Below are positions 5,805 through 7,981 of a stretch of 7,981 nucleotides of DNA, in pieces (the stretch's first letter is position 1; each line of letters starts with the position of its first letter). The notes below the pieces were generated by a model. That model saw only the letters and a list, made by a program, of their open reading frames with translations. It did not search any database and was not told the origin of the DNA. The position numbers and the translations under genes are program-made. Source of the stretch: Bacteroidales bacterium UBA4417 (GTDB taxonomy: Bacteria > Bacteroidota > Bacteroidia > Bacteroidales > UBA4417); the NCBI GenBank assembly GCA_002389705.1, contig DGQJ01000170.1:14047-22027 (forward strand). The letters are read 5' to 3'.

Positions 5805-6974
5805 TTACCTCGATTTTTTCATGGCCGACTGCACGGTTTCCGAAAGACGGTCAAAAATGTCTTCGTTAGGTCCGACGGCATTTACAACCACATGTTTATT
5901 CTGTTTCTTGTACAGTTCCATAACCGGTGCCGTTTTGGTATCATATTCCTCGAGCCGGTGAATGATGAGTTCAGTTGAAAGATCGTAGGTACGTGCTTTA
6001 TCGGAGCGTCCGCGTTTGTCGAGGCGCTTAATCAGTTCAATGGTAGGCGCCTGTAGCTCCACTACATACGACACGCCCATACCCATTCGCCTGAGCAGCC
6101 CGTCGAGAATATACGACTGCAGAATAGTACGCGGGAATCCCTTGAAAATGAACCCGTTTACATTGTTATGCACTTTCATTTCACGTTCAATAAGGCGGAT
6201 CACAATTTCATCTGAAACCAGTTCTCCTTTTTCGTAGGCTTCTTTCACTTTGACTCCAAGGTCGGTTCCGGCTTTAATTTCGCGGCGAAGCAGCGAACCG
6301 GTCGAAATGTAGTAGAAATTAAATTTCTGCGCCAGCAAGCGGCCCTGGGTTCCTTTGCCAGCACCCGGAGGTCCGGAGAGCACCAGGTTAAACCATTCCT
6401 TTTCGAGCATCAGCTCAATGGAATTGCACAGCATGGTGAAAATATCGGGAATTGGTCCAACGCCTTTGATTGGCACATACAGGTTACGTTCCTGGTAATA
6501 CCCGATTACCGGCGAAGTTTTGTTCTTGTACTCCACAAGGCGGAATTTAATAACCTCTTCGTTATCATCTTCACGACCCGAAACTTTGCCGCGTTCAATC
6601 AACCGGCGGGTAAGTTCCTCGTCGGGAACCTCGAGGCTGAGCATACACGATAGCGAGGTATTGAGTTTAAGCAGCAAGCCATCGAGAATATAAGCCTGAA
6701 CAAGTGTTCGGGGGAAACCATCAAACAAAATTCCTTTTTTATCAGAACTGGTAATAATTTTTTTCTCGATGAGATCCACCATTATTTCGTCCGAAACCAG
6801 TCCACCCTTGCCGATGATATCCTTAACCTGCTTTCCCAGTTCAGTACCTTCGGCAATTTCCTGCCTGAGCAAATCACCGGTTGAAATATAAGCAAGATTG
6901 TATTTTTCAATCAGCATCTGCGATTGAGTACCTTTTCCGGCTCCGGGAGGGCCGAAGAGCGCAATATTTAGCAT
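5805..6974 (-). CDS. adk: Tandem two-domain adenylate kinase with a divergent C-terminal domain
   Basis: Adenylate kinase interconverts ATP + AMP and 2 ADP in the cytoplasm. The usual Bacteroidota enzyme is a single short-form domain of about 190 residues; this one has 389, as two complete domains head to tail. Domain 1 (about 1-190) has GPPGAGKGT (8-16), STGDLLR (31-37), DGFPRT (85-90) and the LID-less segment RGKVSGREDDNEE..FR (128-145), much as in animal AK1, with every expected residue present. Domain 2 (about 194-389) repeats GPPGAGKGT (201-209), STGSLLR (224-230), KGFPRT (278-283) and RGR..KARTYD (321-331), with R340. It keeps the P-loop and arginines but changes D34 to S227 and D85 to K278 relative to domain 1. 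The halves are nearly half identical by eye, with only a few linker residues. A single open frame and shared reading argue against an assembly artefact. It sits 95 bases after hpt. Confidence 0.95.
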   Translation of the reverse strand: MLNIALFGPPGAGKGTQSQMLIEKYNLAYISTGDLLRQEIAEGTELGKQVKDIIGKGGLVSDEIMVDLIEKKIITSSDKKGILFDGFPRTLVQAYILDGLLLKLNTSLSCMLSLEVPDEELTRRLIERGKVSGREDDNEEVIKFRLVEYKNKTSPVIGYYQERNLYVPIKGVGPIPDIFTMLCNSIELMLEKEWFNLVLSGPPGAGKGTQGRLLAQKFNFYYISTGSLLRREIKAGTDLGVKVKEAYEKGELVSDEIVIRLIEREMKVHNNVNGFIFKGFPRTILQSYILDGLLRRMGMGVSYVVELQAPTIELIKRLDKRGRSDKARTYDLSTELIIHRLEEYDTKTAPVMELYKKQNKHVVVNAVGPNEDIFDRLSETVQSAMKKSR

Positions 6975-7069
6975 ATCAGATCTGGTATTTGGATGAATCC
7001 CATGAGGGAATCAGGGTTATAAATTGAAATATGATTTTCCCCCGAAAGGCCGGGTTACAACATAGATGA

Positions 7070-7612
7070 TCAGGCTTCAAGAATTTTGTAAATATCACTC
7101 GAATTGCGGCCCAGCCCATCGTAATCGAGCCCGTAGCCCACCACAAACTCGTTCGGGATACTGAAACACTGATAATCAATCGGGAATTTGTTTTTAAACG
7201 CATCCGGTTTAAGCAGGCAGGTGGCCACCTTTACCTCGGCGGGTTCCATCTGGGCCAGAACTTCGCGGAAACGCTCAAGGGTAAGACCGGTGTCAACAAT
7301 ATCTTCAATAATTACGATGGTCCGTCCTTTGATGTCGCGGTCGAGGCCGATAATCTGCTGCACAACCCCGGTACTCATGGTTCCCTGGTACGACGAAAGT
7401 TTTACGAAAGTGATTTCACAATCGATGGTCACTCTCTTCAGCAGGTCGGAAGCAAATATAAATGCGCCGTTAAGTACTACCACGAAGAGCGGTTTTTTAC
7501 CCGCAAGTTCGGTATTTATGCGGTCCGACAATTCGCAGATTTTTGCCTGAATATCGTCGTTAAGTATAAATTTAGTAAAGGTTTTATCTTCTAATTTCCA
7601 GGTATCAGGCAT
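7070..7612 (-). CDS. hpt: Hypoxanthine (guanine) phosphoribosyltransferase
   Basis: The 180-residue cytoplasmic salvage enzyme transfers phosphoribose from PRPP to hypoxanthine and probably guanine, giving IMP and GMP. The PRPP-binding loop IIEDIVDTGLTL (101-112) has both acidic residues (E103, D104) and the DTG turn. VLNGAFIFASDL (46-57), KLSSYQG (71-77), LLKPDAF (133-139, containing the purine-contacting lysine) and FVVGYGLDYDG (156-166) complete the family signature. Length matches the usual 175-185 residues. It is first in the minus-strand hpt-adk-obg cluster and divergent from purE. In several flavobacteria I recall hpt fused to adk; here they are separate but adjacent, which fits the same functional coupling. 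ATG at 7612 is supported by the promoter 30 bases upstream. Confidence 0.97.
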   Translation of the reverse strand: MPDTWKLEDKTFTKFILNDDIQAKICELSDRINTELAGKKPLFVVVLNGAFIFASDLLKRVTIDCEITFVKLSSYQGTMSTGVVQQIIGLDRDIKGRTIVIIEDIVDTGLTLERFREVLAQMEPAEVKVATCLLKPDAFKNKFPIDYQCFSIPNEFVVGYGLDYDGLGRNSSDIYKILEA

Positions 7613-7641
7613 AATGTGATGTTTTATGATTTAATTTGGCG

Positions 7642-7676
7642 CAAAATTACGTTTAAAGCGCGAAATATCAATCAAA
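7642..7676 (-). promoter_or_regulatory. Candidate Bacteroidota promoter of hpt
   Basis: On the minus strand TAATTTTG (7649-7642) matches TAnnTTTG exactly, and TTTG (7676-7673) lies 23 bases upstream in the -33 position. The leader to the ATG at 7612 would be about 20-25 bases. The spacer is slightly longer than the usual 19-21. It probably serves the hpt-adk transcript and possibly obg. Confidence 0.5.
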
Positions 7677-7697
7677 AAGATATTATTGCGACGCTTT
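7655..7697. repeat. Extended imperfect inverted repeat between hpt and purE
   Basis: AAAGCG (7655-7660) pairs with CGCTTT (7692-7697), CG (7661-7662) with CG (7689-7690) after one bulged A, and AATATC (7664-7669) with GATATT (7679-7684) around a nine-base loop. That is fourteen pairs with small interruptions. The loop contains the -33 TTTG of the hpt promoter, and the element lies about 90 bases before purE. It is followed by T on the plus strand, but no plus-strand gene runs into it. It is therefore more likely an operator-like or chance structure than a terminator. Confidence 0.35.
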
Positions 7698-7763
7698 TTT
7701 CTGACAAAATGTTTTAAATATGCTTACACTTCGAATTCAAAAGCATGAATTTAAGATTTTCAC

Positions 7764-7771
7764 TACTTTCG
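7764..7771 (+). promoter_or_regulatory. Candidate -7 element of purE
   Basis: TACTTTCG is one mismatch from TAnnTTTG and ends 16 bases before the purE ATG, giving a short leader as is common in this phylum. No TTTG was found at the -33 distance, so support is moderate at best. Confidence 0.35.
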
Positions 7772-7787
7772 CACAAAAATCAGAATT

Positions 7788-7981
7788 ATGACTCCTTTAG
7801 TTAGCATTATCATGGGAAGCACCAGCGACCTGCCCGTAATGGAAGATGCCGCCAAAGTGCTGAATGAATTACGTATCCCATTCGAAATAAATGCATTATC
7901 GGCGCACCGTACGCCCGAAAAAGTAGAAGAATTTGCACGCAATGCGCACCAGCGTGGCCTAAAAGTGATCATAGCCGGAGC
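7788..7981 (+). CDS. purE: N5-carboxyaminoimidazole ribonucleotide mutase PurE, 5' part
   Basis: The gene begins with ATG at 7788 and runs off the window after 64 codons. PurE (class I) rearranges N5-CAIR to 4-carboxy-AIR in de novo purine synthesis; the short form is a cytoplasmic octamer. The visible part has the substrate-binding MGSTSD (9-14), the SAHRTP motif (38-43) with the catalytic histidine H40, and VIIAGA (60 onwards), the start of the VIIAGAGGAAHLPG loop. The start lies immediately before the first beta strand, as in the family. It is transcribed away from hpt, so salvage and de novo genes share one intergenic region. Class and completeness cannot be judged beyond the window edge. 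Confidence 0.95.
   Translation, partial: MTPLVSIIMGSTSDLPVMEDAAKVLNELRIPFEINALSAHRTPEKVEEFARNAHQRGLKVIIAG

Noticed and set aside
5712..5978. Plus-strand open frame of 88 codons over the adk 3' end.
   Set aside because: It is mostly antisense to adk domain 2 and has an unconvincing composition.
7655..7700. Reading the hpt-purE inverted repeat plus its T-run as a plus-strand terminator.
   Set aside because: No plus-strand gene lies upstream of it; hpt runs the other way, so there is nothing to terminate.

Overview
The window looks like chromosomal DNA from a member of the Bacteroidota, most likely order Bacteroidales or a close relative. Supporting signs are the low-to-moderate GC with AT-rich spacers, the near absence of Shine-Dalgarno sequences, candidate promoters of the Bacteroidota TAnnTTTG type, two small outer-membrane barrels of the PorT-like family, and a short-form (AK1-like, LID-less) adenylate kinase. 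The assignment is inferred from gene content, not from a marker tree.

Layout. (1) 119-1531, plus strand: a Tat-exported Gfo/Idh/MocA-fold protein of the GH109 glycosidase type, closed by a strong hairpin terminator at 1551-1584. (2) 1583-3287, minus strand: two tandem paralogous outer-membrane beta-barrel proteins, separated by a 220-base spacer that carries a good minus-strand terminator. (3) 3460-4403, minus strand: a two-gene unit of a MobB-like P-loop protein preceded by a small ModE-like winged-helix regulator without a molybdate-binding domain. (4) 4686-7612, minus strand: a housekeeping cluster in transcription order hpt, adk, obg. The adenylate kinase here is a head-to-tail fusion of two complete kinase domains. 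(5) 7788-window end, plus strand: the start of purE, divergent from hpt.

How the genes fit together. hpt (purine salvage), adk (AMP/ATP balance) and purE (de novo purine synthesis) form a purine-nucleotide neighbourhood, with hpt and purE sharing a 175-base divergent promoter region. Obg binds GTP and is involved in ribosome maturation. The ModE-like/MobB-like pair suggests a molybdenum or tungsten cofactor theme, but no cofactor enzyme or molybdate transporter is visible. The barrel pair and the GH109-like enzyme are envelope/accessory functions with no visible link to the rest.

The most unusual item is the tandem adenylate kinase. Its N-terminal half keeps all the expected catalytic residues. 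Its C-terminal half keeps the P-loop and the arginines but has replaced two conserved acidic residues (TGD to TGS, DGFPRT to KGFPRT), so it may be a pseudoenzyme or regulatory half. I see no CRISPR array, insertion sequence, tRNA, rRNA or phage gene.
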